Assembly: GCF_045066735.1 (NCBI RefSeq)
Contig: NZ_JBISHH010000025.1
Span: 558,001-622,000, forward strand
Reading direction: 5' to 3'
Origin: Algibacter sp045066735
GTDB taxonomy: Bacteria; Bacteroidota; Bacteroidia; Flavobacteriales; Flavobacteriaceae
DNA length: 64,000 nucleotides
Of this stretch, positions 8,371-17,056 are shown piece after piece. Position 1 is the first letter of the stretch, and every line of letters begins with the position of its first letter. The notes below the pieces were generated by a model. That model saw only the letters and a list, made by a program, of their open reading frames with translations, did no database searches and was not told the DNA's origin. A program made the translations under genes and the position numbers.

Positions 8371-8405
8371 AAAAAATCTGAAGGGAATCACTTCAGATTT
8401 TTTTT
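8371..8405 (+). terminator. Rho-independent terminator after accA
   Basis: A 13-bp perfect stem (AAAAAATCTGAAG / CTTCAGATTTTTT) with a 7-base loop and T tail. Confidence 0.92.
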
Positions 8406-8409
8406 ATGC

Positions 8410-8418
8410 TTATTCACA
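8410..8418 (+). other. Single DnaA-box-like sequence upstream of dnaB
   Basis: TTATTCACA fits the DnaA consensus TTATnCACA. It lies in an AT-rich stretch that also contains two GTTAAC sequences (8448-8466), about 100 bases before dnaB. One isolated match can arise by chance; no cluster was found. Confidence 0.25.
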
Positions 8419-8518
8419 ATATTTTTAAGTTATTAACAGTTAAATTGTTAACTAATGGTTAACATTCCTAGCCGTAAAAATCTATAAACCTACTTCAATT
8501 TTAATTACTTTCGTAGTT

Positions 8519-10057
8519 ATGAAACAACCAAACCCCGTTCAGGGATATAAAGTCGATAAAAGCACACTAATAAGCCTCGAAAAAGGTAAAATACCTCCAC
8601 AAGCTATTGATTTAGAGGAGGTTGTTTTAGGGGCAATGATGATTGATAAAAAAGGTGTCGATGAAGTTATCGATATTTTAGCACCCGATGCATTTTATAA
8701 AGAAGCACATCAACATATATTTGAAGCTATTTTTACTTTATTTGAAAATAGTGAACCTGTCGATTTATTAACCGTTTCAACACAGTTAAAAAAGAATGCA
8801 AAGTTAGAGCAATCGGGTGGCGATTTTTACCTCATTTCTTTAACGCAAAAAGTATCATCTTCTGCGCATATTGAGTTTCATGCACGTATTATTCTGCAAA
8901 AGTTTATTCAGCGTAGTTTAATAAAAATTTCAAATGAAATTATTGAAGATGCCTACGATGAAACCAAAGATGTATTTGATTTATTAGATACAGCCGAGTC
9001 TAAACTGTATGAAGTTACACAGGGAAATATTAAAAAATCGAGTGAAACTGCGCAAGATTTAGTAATTCAGGCCAAAAAGAAGATTGAAGAAATTTCTAAT
9101 AAAGAAGGTTTAAGTGGTATTCCAACAGGATTTACCAAACTAGATAAATTAACCTCAGGGTGGCAACCTTCCGATTTAATTATTGTTGCAGCACGTCCTG
9201 GTATGGGTAAAACGGCATTAACTTTATCTATGGCACGAAATATTGCTGTAGATCAAAATGTACCTGTTGCTTTTTTCTCATTGGAGATGGCATCTGTACA
9301 GTTAATTATGCGTTTAATTTCTAGTGAAACGGGCTTATCTTCAGAAAAATTAAGAACAGGTAAGCTTGAAAAACACGAATGGGAACAACTTAACGTAAAA
9401 GTAAAAAGTTTAGAAAAAGCGCCATTATTTATTGATGATACGCCGTCACTTTCTATTTTCGATTTACGTGCAAAAGCCCGTCGTTTATCGTCTCAACATG
9501 GTATAAAATTAATCATGATTGATTACTTACAGTTAATGACAGGTGGATCGAGCCATGGAGGAAACCGTGAACAGGAGATTTCGATGATTTCTCGAAACTT
9601 AAAAGCATTAGCAAAAGAATTAATGGTGCCAGTAATTGCACTGTCTCAGTTATCTCGTGCGGTAGAAACGCGTGGAGGCAGTAAGCGGCCATTACTATCG
9701 GATTTACGTGAATCTGGTGCGATTGAGCAGGATGCCGATATTGTAAGTTTTATTTATCGTCCTGAATACTATAAAATTGATGAATGGGATGATGATGAAC
9801 GCTCTCCAACAGAAGGTCAAGCTGAATTTATTATCGCAAAACACCGTAATGGTGGTTTAGAAAACATTAGACTGAAATTTATCGGTAACTTAGGTAAGTT
9901 CGACAATTTAGATGATTTTGATTCACCGTTTGAATTCCATTCTAAAATGAATGCGGCTGCAAATGATGATACCTTCCAAGCTGATAATTTTAAGGCGAGT
10001 CCAGACCAAGCTTTTGGAAGTTCATTTAATGATGACGATAACGAAGTACCATTTTAG
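8519..10057 (+). CDS. dnaB: Replicative DNA helicase DnaB
   Basis: Hexameric 5'-3' helicase of the replisome, 512 residues. The N-terminal domain spans about residues 20-120. A linker leads to the RecA-like core with Walker A ARPGMGKTALT (about 226-236), Walker B LIMIDYLQLM and the DnaB motif LSQLSRAVETR. The C-terminus ends in an acidic disordered tail. No intein insertion is visible at the Walker A site. TACTTTCG at 8506-8513 is a one-mismatch -7 element just before the ATG. Confidence 0.97.
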   Translation: MKQPNPVQGYKVDKSTLISLEKGKIPPQAIDLEEVVLGAMMIDKKGVDEVIDILAPDAFYKEAHQHIFEAIFTLFENSEPVDLLTVSTQLKKNAKLEQSGGDFYLISLTQKVSSSAHIEFHARIILQKFIQRSLIKISNEIIEDAYDETKDVFDLLDTAESKLYEVTQGNIKKSSETAQDLVIQAKKKIEEISNKEGLSGIPTGFTKLDKLTSGWQPSDLIIVAARPGMGKTALTLSMARNIAVDQNVPVAFFSLEMASVQLIMRLISSETGLSSEKLRTGKLEKHEWEQLNVKVKSLEKAPLFIDDTPSLSIFDLRAKARRLSSQHGIKLIMIDYLQLMTGGSSHGGNREQEISMISRNLKALAKELMVPVIALSQLSRAVETRGGSKRPLLSDLRESGAIEQDADIVSFIYRPEYYKIDEWDDDERSPTEGQAEFIIAKHRNGGLENIRLKFIGNLGKFDNLDDFDSPFEFHSKMNAAANDDTFQADNFKASPDQAFGSSFNDDDNEVPF

Positions 10058-10219
10058 TTTTAATTAGTTTATTATAGAATTTATATAGAGATTTTCAATC
10101 TCAAAAAAGGAAAATTATTACTAGAAATAGTAAAAAAATAGTATCGATTTTATCAAATAGAATCATAAATACTGTTTTTTATCCCCACAAAAATTAAGTA
10201 TCTTTCGCTTATATAATTC

Positions 10220-10263
10220 AATTTCTCAGTTGGTTTTTATTAATCAACTGAGAAATTATTTTT
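10220..10263 (+). terminator. Perfect 13-bp hairpin before the TTG-start gene (terminator or leader element)
   Basis: AATTTCTCAGTTG pairs perfectly with CAACTGAGAAATT around a 12-base loop, followed by five T. It ends 14 bases before the TTG start at 10277. A one-mismatch -7 element (TATCTTTC, 10199-10206) stands just upstream, so the hairpin may sit in the next gene's leader rather than end the dnaB transcript. Confidence 0.75.
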
Positions 10264-10276
10264 AGGCAATCTCAAA

Positions 10277-11536
10277 TTGAAAAAGATAATCTTTACATTA
10301 TTATTTATATGCTTAGCATGTAAAACCTACGCTTCCTATGTTTTTATTCCTATGGGTGTAGATAATCAAAAAAATCACTTAAAAGCATACGGAATTACCT
10401 ATTGGGTTCTTAATAAAGATCTTAAAGTAAAATGGCTCCTTAATTATCAAGGTGGTTCGTTTTTACTTCCCGACACGGAAGCTATTCAAAGGGAATGCCA
10501 AATACGAGGCGTATCTTTCGATGTTATTTCTAATGCTAAAGCGGAAGCTATTTTGGAAGACATAAGTAGTCCTAGCCAAAATATGGAAGCCGTTGTTTTA
10601 GAAAAGGCCCCGAAAATTGCAGTTTATACACCAGAAGGAAAATTACCTTGGGATGATGCTGTAACTATGGTGTTAAATTATGCCGAAATTCCTTATGAAA
10701 CTGTTTACGATGAAGAAGTTTTAAACGATGGTTTATTGTTATTTGATTGGTTGCACTTACATCATGAAGATTTTACTGGGCAATTCGGTAAATTTTATGG
10801 AGCTTATCGTGCGGCATCATGGTATATAAACGAGAAAAAAGCAGCAGAAGATTTGGCTCAAAAATTAGGATACAACAAAGTCTCTGATGAAAAATCTGCG
10901 GTAGCACATAAAATTAGAGATTATGTTGTTGGTGGGGGTTTTATGTTTGCCATGTGCAGTGCTACAGATAGTTTTGATATCGCTTTATCTGCAGAAGGCG
11001 TAGATATTTGTGAACCTATGTTTGACGGCGATGGGAGCGAAGCAGGTTATCAGAATAAAATAGATTATAATAAAACATTCGCATTTACTAATTATCAATT
11101 AGAAAGAAGTCCTACCGTTTACGAGTTCTCTTCTATTGATATGACGCGTAAAAGACAGGTAAGCAAAACTACCGATTATTTTTCACTCATGGAATTCTCA
11201 GCAAAATGGGATCCTATTCCAACCATGTTATGTCAAAACCATACCGCTTTAGTAAAAGGTTTTATGGGGCAAACAACATCTTTTACTAGAGACGAAATTA
11301 AATCAAATGTTTTAGTCATGGGTGAAAATAAAGCTAATGGTGAAGCAAAATACATTCATGGTATAAAAGGTAAAGGCTTTTTTACATTCTATGGCGGGCA
11401 CGACCCTGAAGATTATCAACACCGTGTTGGTGACCCTAAAACAGAATTGGATTTACATCCAACTTCTCCTGGTTATAGATTAATTCTCAATAACGTGTTA
11501 TTTCCTGCTGCAAAAAAGAAGAAACAGAAAACATAA
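10277..11536 (+). CDS. Exported protein of the family labelled asparagine synthetase B in Flavobacteriia
   Basis: A 419-residue protein with an N-terminal signal (KKIIFTLLFICLACKTYAS). By recollection, close flavobacterial relatives carry the name asparagine synthetase B. However, the mature protein does not start with the catalytic Cys of a class II glutaminase. I see no ATP-pyrophosphatase loop, so that name is doubtful. The core has long conserved blocks (HLKAYGITYWVL, YGGHDPEDYQHRVGDP) and may be a ThuA/glutamine-amidotransferase-like fold (VGGGFMFAMCSATDSFD). No in-frame ATG lies between the stop at 10241 and residue 1, so TTG is the start. It is followed closely by an EF-hand gene. Confidence 0.75.
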   Translation: MKKIIFTLLFICLACKTYASYVFIPMGVDNQKNHLKAYGITYWVLNKDLKVKWLLNYQGGSFLLPDTEAIQRECQIRGVSFDVISNAKAEAILEDISSPSQNMEAVVLEKAPKIAVYTPEGKLPWDDAVTMVLNYAEIPYETVYDEEVLNDGLLLFDWLHLHHEDFTGQFGKFYGAYRAASWYINEKKAAEDLAQKLGYNKVSDEKSAVAHKIRDYVVGGGFMFAMCSATDSFDIALSAEGVDICEPMFDGDGSEAGYQNKIDYNKTFAFTNYQLERSPTVYEFSSIDMTRKRQVSKTTDYFSLMEFSAKWDPIPTMLCQNHTALVKGFMGQTTSFTRDEIKSNVLVMGENKANGEAKYIHGIKGKGFFTFYGGHDPEDYQHRVGDPKTELDLHPTSPGYRLILNNVLFPAAKKKKQKT

Positions 11537-11577
11537 TAGCTCCTATTCCTAATTTATAATAAAAAAAACTTAAAAAC

Positions 11578-11856
11578 ATGGCATCAAAAAAAGCAATACT
11601 CAACAAAATACAAATAGTTCTTACCAATCATTTTGAAACTCCAGAAGATGCATTTAACTTTTTTGATAAAAGTGGCGATGGTAAATTATCTAAAAGTGAA
11701 ATAGTCGCTTTACTTAAGGAAGCTGAGATTAATGGCTTTATCCGAGGATTAGTGTCATCAAAATTGATTGATGGTTATGATCAGGATGGTGATGGAAAAA
11801 TTGATTGGAAAGAGTTTAAAAAGGCTATCAAGGAAATAGCTAAAGATGGAAAGTAA
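11578..11856 (+). CDS. Small EF-hand calcium-binding protein
   Basis: A 92-residue soluble protein with two canonical EF-hand loops: residues 30-41 (DKSGDGKLSKSE) and 68-79 (DQDGDGKIDWKE). Both have Asp at positions 1, 3 and 5 and Glu at 12. There is no signal peptide, so it is probably cytoplasmic and may buffer or sense calcium. It sits between the exported protein above and yjbQ (20-base gap), probably in one transcript. Confidence 0.88.
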   Translation: MASKKAILNKIQIVLTNHFETPEDAFNFFDKSGDGKLSKSEIVALLKEAEINGFIRGLVSSKLIDGYDQDGDGKIDWKEFKKAIKEIAKDGK

Positions 11857-11876
11857 TGAAAAAGGTTATGCTATAA

Positions 11877-12299
11877 ATGAAAATTTTTCAAAAGGAAATT
11901 AAATTAAAACCTCATAGAAGGGGCTTTCATTTAATAACAGATACTATTTTGGATGCAATTCCAGAAATTGTAGAGATTCAGATGGGGCAATTACAGGTTT
12001 TTATTAAGCATACATCAGCAAGTTTAACTATTAACGAAAATGCCGATAGTACTGTTAGAACGGATTTTGAAAGTCATTTTAATAAAATGATTCCTGAAAA
12101 TGCACCATATTATAAGCATACTTACGAGGGGCCTGATGATATGCCTGCTCATATTAAAGCTTCGTTATTGGGATCATCAGTTCAAATACCAATTACTAAT
12201 GGTAAATTAAATTTAGGTATTTGGCAAGGTATTTATTTATGCGAACATCGGGATTATGGAGGAACAAGACAAATAGTTATCAGTGCTTTTGGTATGTGA
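11877..12299 (+). CDS. YjbQ/UPF0047 family protein (secondary thiamine-phosphate synthase enzyme)
   Basis: A 140-residue protein with the family signature HTSASLTINENAD (His45 onward) and GIWQGIYLCEHRDYGG near the C-terminus. Members of UPF0047 (YjbQ) can replace thiamine phosphate synthase weakly in vivo, but their true role is uncertain. It is cytoplasmic and the full domain length is present. It is followed by a terminator, ending the group that begins at 10277. Confidence 0.92.
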   Translation: MKIFQKEIKLKPHRRGFHLITDTILDAIPEIVEIQMGQLQVFIKHTSASLTINENADSTVRTDFESHFNKMIPENAPYYKHTYEGPDDMPAHIKASLLGSSVQIPITNGKLNLGIWQGIYLCEHRDYGGTRQIVISAFGM

Positions 12300-12340
12300 A
12301 ATGAATTACTAAATAACATTAAAAGAATTCCGAATAAAAT

Positions 12341-12381
12341 AAAAAATAGCGCCTATCTAAAGGATATAGGTGCTTTTTTTT
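12341..12381 (+). terminator. Rho-independent terminator after the yjbQ-like gene
   Basis: Nine-pair stem AGCGCCTAT / ATAGGTGCT (one G-T wobble), 9-base loop, A run before and T run after. Confidence 0.88.
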
Positions 12382-12497
12382 ATCTAAATTTTTAGAGTAG
12401 GTAATAATTACGATGTTCTTTTAGCTTAATATAAGCATGTTAATTTTTTTATTTGAAAGGTCGTTCTCGTCATGGCGACTTACTTCTATATACCCAT

Positions 12498-12524
12498 GAG
12501 ATATTATAAAAACTTGAATATCTC
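12498..12524 (+). promoter_or_regulatory. 8-bp inverted repeat upstream of the YHS gene
   Basis: GAGATATT and AATATCTC flank an 11-base centre, 37 bases before the YHS gene's ATG. It is placed like an operator; no T run follows. The binding protein is unknown. Confidence 0.35.
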
Positions 12525-12560
12525 TGGGGAAATAAAGGAATAATATAAATATCATAGCAA

Positions 12561-13007
12561 ATGAAAAATTTAATAGCCCTCTTTCTTTTCGTATTTAGTC
12601 AAACTATGTTCGCTCAAAACATCGATTTCAATACTAAAAAAGGTTTTGTAATAGAAGGTTTCGATGTCGTTTCATATTTTAGTAATGCACCTAAAAAAGG
12701 AAATGATTCTTATGTAGCGAACTACAAAGGAGGAAAGTTCAAATTTTCAACACAAAGCAATCTGGACACTTTTAATGAAAATCCTGAAAAGTACGTACCG
12801 GAATATGGCGGATATTGTGCTTATGCGATTGCTGAAAAGGGAAACAAGGTTTCCGTAGATCCAGAAACTTACGAAATTAGAGATGGTAAATTGTACTTGT
12901 TTTACAATTCATGGGGAATTAATACCCTTAAATCTTGGTTAGACGAATCTCCAGACAACTTAAAGGAAAAGGCAGATGCAAACTGGAAACAAATAAATCG
13001 AAGTTAG
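12561..13007 (+). CDS. Exported YHS domain-containing protein
   Basis: A 148-residue protein with a signal peptide (hydrophobic stretch ending TMFAQ). One YHS domain spans about residues 25-110, including GFDVVSYF and the conserved EYGGYCAYAIAEKG with Tyr and Cys. YHS domains are short metal- or substrate-binding modules often linked to copper or heavy-metal handling. The gene lies six bases before a LysE-type exporter gene, so the pair is probably co-transcribed. The metal link is family knowledge, not visible here. Confidence 0.87.
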   Translation: MKNLIALFLFVFSQTMFAQNIDFNTKKGFVIEGFDVVSYFSNAPKKGNDSYVANYKGGKFKFSTQSNLDTFNENPEKYVPEYGGYCAYAIAEKGNKVSVDPETYEIRDGKLYLFYNSWGINTLKSWLDESPDNLKEKADANWKQINRS

Positions 13008-13012
13008 AAAAG

Positions 13013-13663
13013 ATGGATTTGATTCTTTATTTACTTATAGGTTTTTCTGCAGCGGTACTTGGCGCACTTCCTTTGGGTACTACAAATATTGCAGTGATAA
13101 ACACAACCATTAAAGAAAACGTAGAAAGTGCTCTAAAAATAGTATACCCTGCTGCTTTTGCAGAACTTATTTTAATAGTATTTGCTATCAGTTTTAACAG
13201 CCAAATAGAAATGTTTATTAATATGAATATTTGGTTACAGTATACTATTGTGGCTATTTTTATTGTAGTTGGTGCCATTCTTCTCTCAGGAAGAACAGAG
13301 TGCGTTAAAGATGAGAATGATGAGTGTGTGATAATTAAAAAAAGGAGAAGGCCGGTTTCAAAACAAATGTTAGGTTTCTTTTTAGGTTTAGTTAATCCAA
13401 CGGTTCTTATTTATTGGATATTTATAACCACATATTTAAATGGAAATATAATAGATTTAAGCTTTGCTGTAAACTATAAGCTTTTTGTTTTGTTTTTAAC
13501 AGGTGCGTACCTCGGTAAACTTTTAGTGTTGTATGCATATAGTAAGTTTAGTGATGTTCTAAAGGTAAAGGTGTCAAATGTAACCACACGCGTAAATAGA
13601 GTTATAGGTGTGTTACTACTTTGCGTATCCGTATTTCAGATAACTAAATTGATTTACCTTTAA
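13013..13663 (+). CDS. LysE family transporter
   Basis: A 216-residue inner-membrane protein with about six hydrophobic helices. Near the N-terminus it has GALPLGTTNIAV and in the middle GFFLGLVNPTVLIYWIF, the LysE/RhtB-type signature. Members export amino acids or, in related families, metal ions. The ATG at 13013 (MDLILYLLIGF) is chosen because the longer frame would overlap the YHS gene with a basic, non-membrane N-terminus. Co-transcription with the YHS gene is likely. Confidence 0.88.
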   Translation: MDLILYLLIGFSAAVLGALPLGTTNIAVINTTIKENVESALKIVYPAAFAELILIVFAISFNSQIEMFINMNIWLQYTIVAIFIVVGAILLSGRTECVKDENDECVIIKKRRRPVSKQMLGFFLGLVNPTVLIYWIFITTYLNGNIIDLSFAVNYKLFVLFLTGAYLGKLLVLYAYSKFSDVLKVKVSNVTTRVNRVIGVLLLCVSVFQITKLIYL

Positions 13664-13694
13664 TATGTACTTAACTTATTTAAATAAAAGGCAT

Positions 13695-13732
13695 AAAAAA
13701 ATCCGATTCAATTAAGAATCGGATTTTTTTTT
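13695..13732. terminator. Bidirectional terminator between LysE gene and rplT
   Basis: A 15-bp perfect stem (AAAAAAATCCGATTC / GAATCGGATTTTTTT) with a 6-base loop. It can stop transcripts from both sides. Confidence 0.93.
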
Positions 13733-13770
13733 ATTAAGCGAATAATATGTTTTACAATAGGCGGAACGCC

Positions 13771-14115
13771 TTATTTTACTTTCTCGATTACGGCTTTAAA
13801 AGCCTCTGGGTTGTTCATAGCTAAATCGGCTAAAACCTTACGGTTTAATTCGATATCATTAGCTTTTAATTTCCCCATAAATTGAGAATAAGATAAACCA
13901 TGTAAACGGGCTCCTGCGTTAATACGCGTGATCCATAATGCACGGAATGTTCTCTTTTTATTTCTACGGTCTCTGTACGAGTATTGCATCGCTTTATCAA
14001 CCGCATTTTTTGCTACTGTCCAAACGTTTTTACGACGTCCAAAGTAACCTTTTGCTTGTTTTAGAACCTTTTTTCTACGGGCTCTTTTTGCTACAGAATT
14101 TACTGATCTTGGCAT
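13771..14115 (-). CDS. rplT: 50S ribosomal protein L20
   Basis: A 114-residue highly basic protein starting MPRSVNSVAKRARRKKVLK, with AKGYFGRRKN and YRDRRNKKR blocks that are nearly invariant in L20. It binds 23S rRNA early in 50S assembly and in several bacteria also represses its own operon. It is the last gene of thrS-infC-rpmI-rplT. The gap of 110 bases from rpmI holds small inverted repeats that could be a control site. Confidence 0.98.
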   Translation of the reverse strand: MPRSVNSVAKRARRKKVLKQAKGYFGRRKNVWTVAKNAVDKAMQYSYRDRRNKKRTFRALWITRINAGARLHGLSYSQFMGKLKANDIELNRKVLADLAMNNPEAFKAVIEKVK

Positions 14116-14143
14116 AATTTTAATTGTTTTTTTGTAGTAGGCG

Positions 14144-14157
14144 GTCTATAAATAGAC
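14144..14157 (-). repeat. Small inverted repeat in the rpmI-rplT spacer
   Basis: GTCTAT and ATAGAC face each other around two bases, 30-40 bases upstream of the rplT start. The 110-base spacer is long for a ribosomal protein operon, so a translational control hairpin is possible but not shown. Confidence 0.35.
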
Positions 14158-14225
14158 ACTTTTTATAAATTGAGCCTAACTCCAGGGTTTATAATTTATT
14201 TAACCAACGTTAAAACAGGTTGTGT

Positions 14226-14423
14226 TTATTTTAAACGCAACATGGTTTTAATGTTATTTTCGTCTGCTTTATGTACTAATGTATCATGACGCAGTGCTAG
14301 CTTACGCTTTTTAGACTTCTTTGTTAAGATGTGACTTTTAAAAGCGTGCTTTCTTTTTAATTTACCAGTACCAGTAAGCTTGAAACGCTTTTTAGCACTA
14401 GATTTTGTTTTCATTTTAGGCAT
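14226..14423 (-). CDS. rpmI: 50S ribosomal protein L35
   Basis: A 65-residue basic protein starting MPKMKTKSSAKKRFKLTGTGK, the L35 signature, with AFKSHILTKKSKKRKL. It is part of the 50S subunit. Its position between infC and rplT is the order conserved across bacteria. Confidence 0.98.
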   Translation of the reverse strand: MPKMKTKSSAKKRFKLTGTGKLKRKHAFKSHILTKKSKKRKLALRHDTLVHKADENNIKTMLRLK

Positions 14424-14514
14424 TTTTTTCTCCTAGATTTTAATTATTTCGCTTAATTATTTTTCTGCCAAATGTATTTGGCAACTTATCTTTATCCTAA
14501 TAAATTAGGGCAAT

Positions 14515-15060
14515 TTACTTTTTAGGAGCAATAAACATAGTCATACGTTTACCTTCCAGTCTTGGCATTTGTTCTACTTTTCCAAGTTCTTCTAAATCTT
14601 GAGCTAAACGTAGTAACAGGATTTGGCCTTGTTCTTTAAATATAATAGAACGCCCTTTAAAAAACACAAATGCTTTTAGCTTTGCACCTTCTTTAAGGAA
14701 TTTTTCGGCATGCTTCCTTTTAAATGCGTAATCGTGATCATCAGTTTGAGGTCCAAAACGAATCTCTTTGATAGTCACTTTTGTAGCTTTAGATTTTAAA
14801 GCTTTATCACGCTTCTTTTGTTCGTAAAGAAACTTTTTATAGTCCATAACCTTACAAACAGGGGGCTCAGCATTTGGTGATATTTCTACAAGATCTAATC
14901 CTTGTGTGTCAGCTATTCGCATAGCGTCACCTTTGGTATAAATACCAATTTCAACATTGTCTCCTACAAGACGCAGTTTTTGTGCTGTAATTTTCGAGTT
15001 TATCTTGTGTTTATCCTCTTGTGAAACCCTTCTCGGTTGATGTCTTCTTCTAATTGCTAT
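14515..15060 (-). CDS. infC: Translation initiation factor IF-3, non-canonical ATA start
   Basis: Initiation factor that blocks early 50S joining and checks the start codon. The N-domain (KINSKITAQKLRLVGDNVE) and C-domain (EIRFGPQTDDHDYAFKRKHA, and KVEQMPRLEGKRM) are intact. The first in-frame ATG (at 14922 on the minus strand) would cut off about 46 residues of the conserved N-domain. Between it and the upstream stop at 15073-15075 there is no ATG, GTG or TTG. The best start is ATA at 15058-15060, giving ATA-AIRRRHQPRR and 181 residues. E. coli infC uses AUU for feedback by IF-3 itself; the same logic is inferred here. Confidence 0.93.
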   Translation of the reverse strand: MAIRRRHQPRRVSQEDKHKINSKITAQKLRLVGDNVEIGIYTKGDAMRIADTQGLDLVEISPNAEPPVCKVMDYKKFLYEQKKRDKALKSKATKVTIKEIRFGPQTDDHDYAFKRKHAEKFLKEGAKLKAFVFFKGRSIIFKEQGQILLLRLAQDLEELGKVEQMPRLEGKRMTMFIAPKK

Positions 15061-15100
15061 GGCCTTAAAATTTTAAATTAAACTTAATTGTATGTTGTTT

Positions 15101-17035
15101 CTAAAACGATTTTAACGTTTTTTTAATTTCATTCTTTATTATTTCAGAGAAATCGTCAACGGATATCATTCCTAAATCTTCTCCACCGTGTTGGCGTACA
15201 GATATTTTGCCTTCTTGCTCTTCTTGTTCCCCTATAATAATCATATACGGGTGTTTTTGCATTTCAGATTCCCTAATCTTCTTTCCAATAGTTTCATTTC
15301 TATGGTCTGCAAGGGCGCGAATTTCGTCATTTTCTAGCAAATTTAAAACTTTTTCCGAGTATTTTTCATATTTCTCGCTAATAGATAAAATAATTACCTG
15401 CACCGGCATAAGCCAAAGCGGGAAGTTACCACCTGTATGTTCCAATAATAATGCCACAAAACGTTCCATACTTCCAAAAGGAGCACGGTGTATCATAACA
15501 GGACGATGAACCTCGTTATCACTGCCTTTGTAAGTCAATTCAAAGCGCTCAGGGAGGTTGTAATCTACTTGTATTGTCCCAAGTTGCCACTTTCTTCCTA
15601 GGGCATCTTTCACCATAAAATCGAGTTTCGGACCGTAAAAAGCAGCCTCTCCTTCTTCTATAACAAAATCTAAACCTTTATCGGTAGCAGCATTAATAAT
15701 AGCCTGCTCTGCTTTTTCCCAATTGGCTACATCACCAATATATTTGTCGGGATTTTCAGGATCTCTTACAGAAACCTGAGCAGTAAATTTTTCAAAACCT
15801 AAAGATCCAAATACATAAAGTACTAAATCAATTACGCTTTTAAACTCTTCATCTAATTGTTCTGGGGTGCAAAAAATATGCGCATCATCTTGAGTAAAGC
15901 CTCTAACACGAGTTAGTCCATGGAGTTCTCCACTTTGTTCATATCTATAAACCGTACCAAATTCAGCGTAGCGTACAGGTAAATCTTTGTAGCTCCATTG
16001 AAAATTATTGTAAACCTCACAATGGTGTGGGCAGTTCATAGGTTTTAACAAAAACTCTTCATCAGCTTTAGGCGTTGTAATAGGCTGAAAACTATCAGCA
16101 CCATACTTAGCATAATGCCCAGAAGTAACGTAAAGTTCCTTTTGTCCAATATGCGGAGTCATCACCATTTCGTAACCCGCTTTCTTTTGTGCAGCTTTCA
16201 AAAAGTTTTCTAAACGTTCGCGTAAAGCAGCACCTTTAGGTAACCAAAGAGGCAAGCCTTGTCCTACTTTTTGCGAAAATGCGAATAATTCAAGTTCTTT
16301 TCCTAACTTTCTATGGTCACGTTTTTTAGCTTCTTCAAGTAAAGCTAAATATTCGGTAAGCTCCTTTTGCTTTGGGAAAGAAGTAGCATAAACACGCGTT
16401 AATTGCGGTTTGTTTTCATCACCTCTCCAGTAAGCACCGGCAACACTTAAAATTTTTACAGCTTTTATAATACCAGTATTAGGTATATGTCCACCACGGC
16501 ATAAATCAGTAAACGTTGAGTGATCGCAAAAAGTAATCGTGCCATCCTCTAAGTTTTCAATAAGCTCCGTTTTAAATTCGTTTCCTTTATATAACTCCAA
16601 TGCTTCTGCTTTACTAGCCGATCGCATTTTAAAATCATGCTTTCCACGAGCAATCTCTAGCATTTTTGTTTCAATAGACTTAAAGTCCTTCTCAGAAAGT
16701 GCAACCTCACCAAAATCTACATCATAATAAAAACCATTATCAATAGCAGGACCAATAGTTAACTTAGCATCTGGATATAATTCCTCAATAGCCTGAGCCA
16801 AAACGTGAGCAGAACTATGCCAAAAAGCCGTCTTCCCTTCATCATCCCTCCAAGTATATAAAACTAGCGAACCATCCGTGGTCAAAGGTGTAACCGTTTC
16901 AATGGTTGTACCATTAAAATTCGCCGAAATCACGTTTCTAGCAAATCCGTCGCTAATACTCTTTGCAACATCCATAGGAGTTACATTCTCGTCAAACGTT
17001 TTCACGCTGCCATCAGGTAATGTAATATGTATCAT
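15101..17035 (-). CDS. thrS: Threonyl-tRNA synthetase
   Basis: Charges tRNA-Thr. Its 644 residues comprise an N-terminal TGS domain (residues 1-60, LPDGSVKTFDENVTP), the editing domain (HSSAHVLAQAIEEL, with GGHIPNTG) and the class II core. The core has zinc-site block MNCPHHCEVY, motif 2 FGTVYRYEQSGELHG and motif 3 HRAPFGSMERFVALLLEH, followed by the anticodon-binding domain. It leads the operon thrS-infC-rpmI-rplT and has a near-consensus minus-strand promoter. Confidence 0.98.
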   Translation of the reverse strand: MIHITLPDGSVKTFDENVTPMDVAKSISDGFARNVISANFNGTTIETVTPLTTDGSLVLYTWRDDEGKTAFWHSSAHVLAQAIEELYPDAKLTIGPAIDNGFYYDVDFGEVALSEKDFKSIETKMLEIARGKHDFKMRSASKAEALELYKGNEFKTELIENLEDGTITFCDHSTFTDLCRGGHIPNTGIIKAVKILSVAGAYWRGDENKPQLTRVYATSFPKQKELTEYLALLEEAKKRDHRKLGKELELFAFSQKVGQGLPLWLPKGAALRERLENFLKAAQKKAGYEMVMTPHIGQKELYVTSGHYAKYGADSFQPITTPKADEEFLLKPMNCPHHCEVYNNFQWSYKDLPVRYAEFGTVYRYEQSGELHGLTRVRGFTQDDAHIFCTPEQLDEEFKSVIDLVLYVFGSLGFEKFTAQVSVRDPENPDKYIGDVANWEKAEQAIINAATDKGLDFVIEEGEAAFYGPKLDFMVKDALGRKWQLGTIQVDYNLPERFELTYKGSDNEVHRPVMIHRAPFGSMERFVALLLEHTGGNFPLWLMPVQVIILSISEKYEKYSEKVLNLLENDEIRALADHRNETIGKKIRESEMQKHPYMIIIGEQEEQEGKISVRQHGGEDLGMISVDDFSEIIKNEIKKTLKSF

Positions 17036-17056
17036 AAAATAAATTAAAATCTAACG

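Noticed and set aside
8410..8466. DnaA-like box plus GTTAAC repeats as a replication origin
   Set aside because: One box only, no cluster, no dnaA or dnaN nearby; chance in AT-rich DNA is likely. Kept only as a low-confidence site.
16539..16727. Open frames antisense to thrS and to many other genes
   Set aside because: They mirror codons of the real gene, lack promoters and show no recognisable domain.
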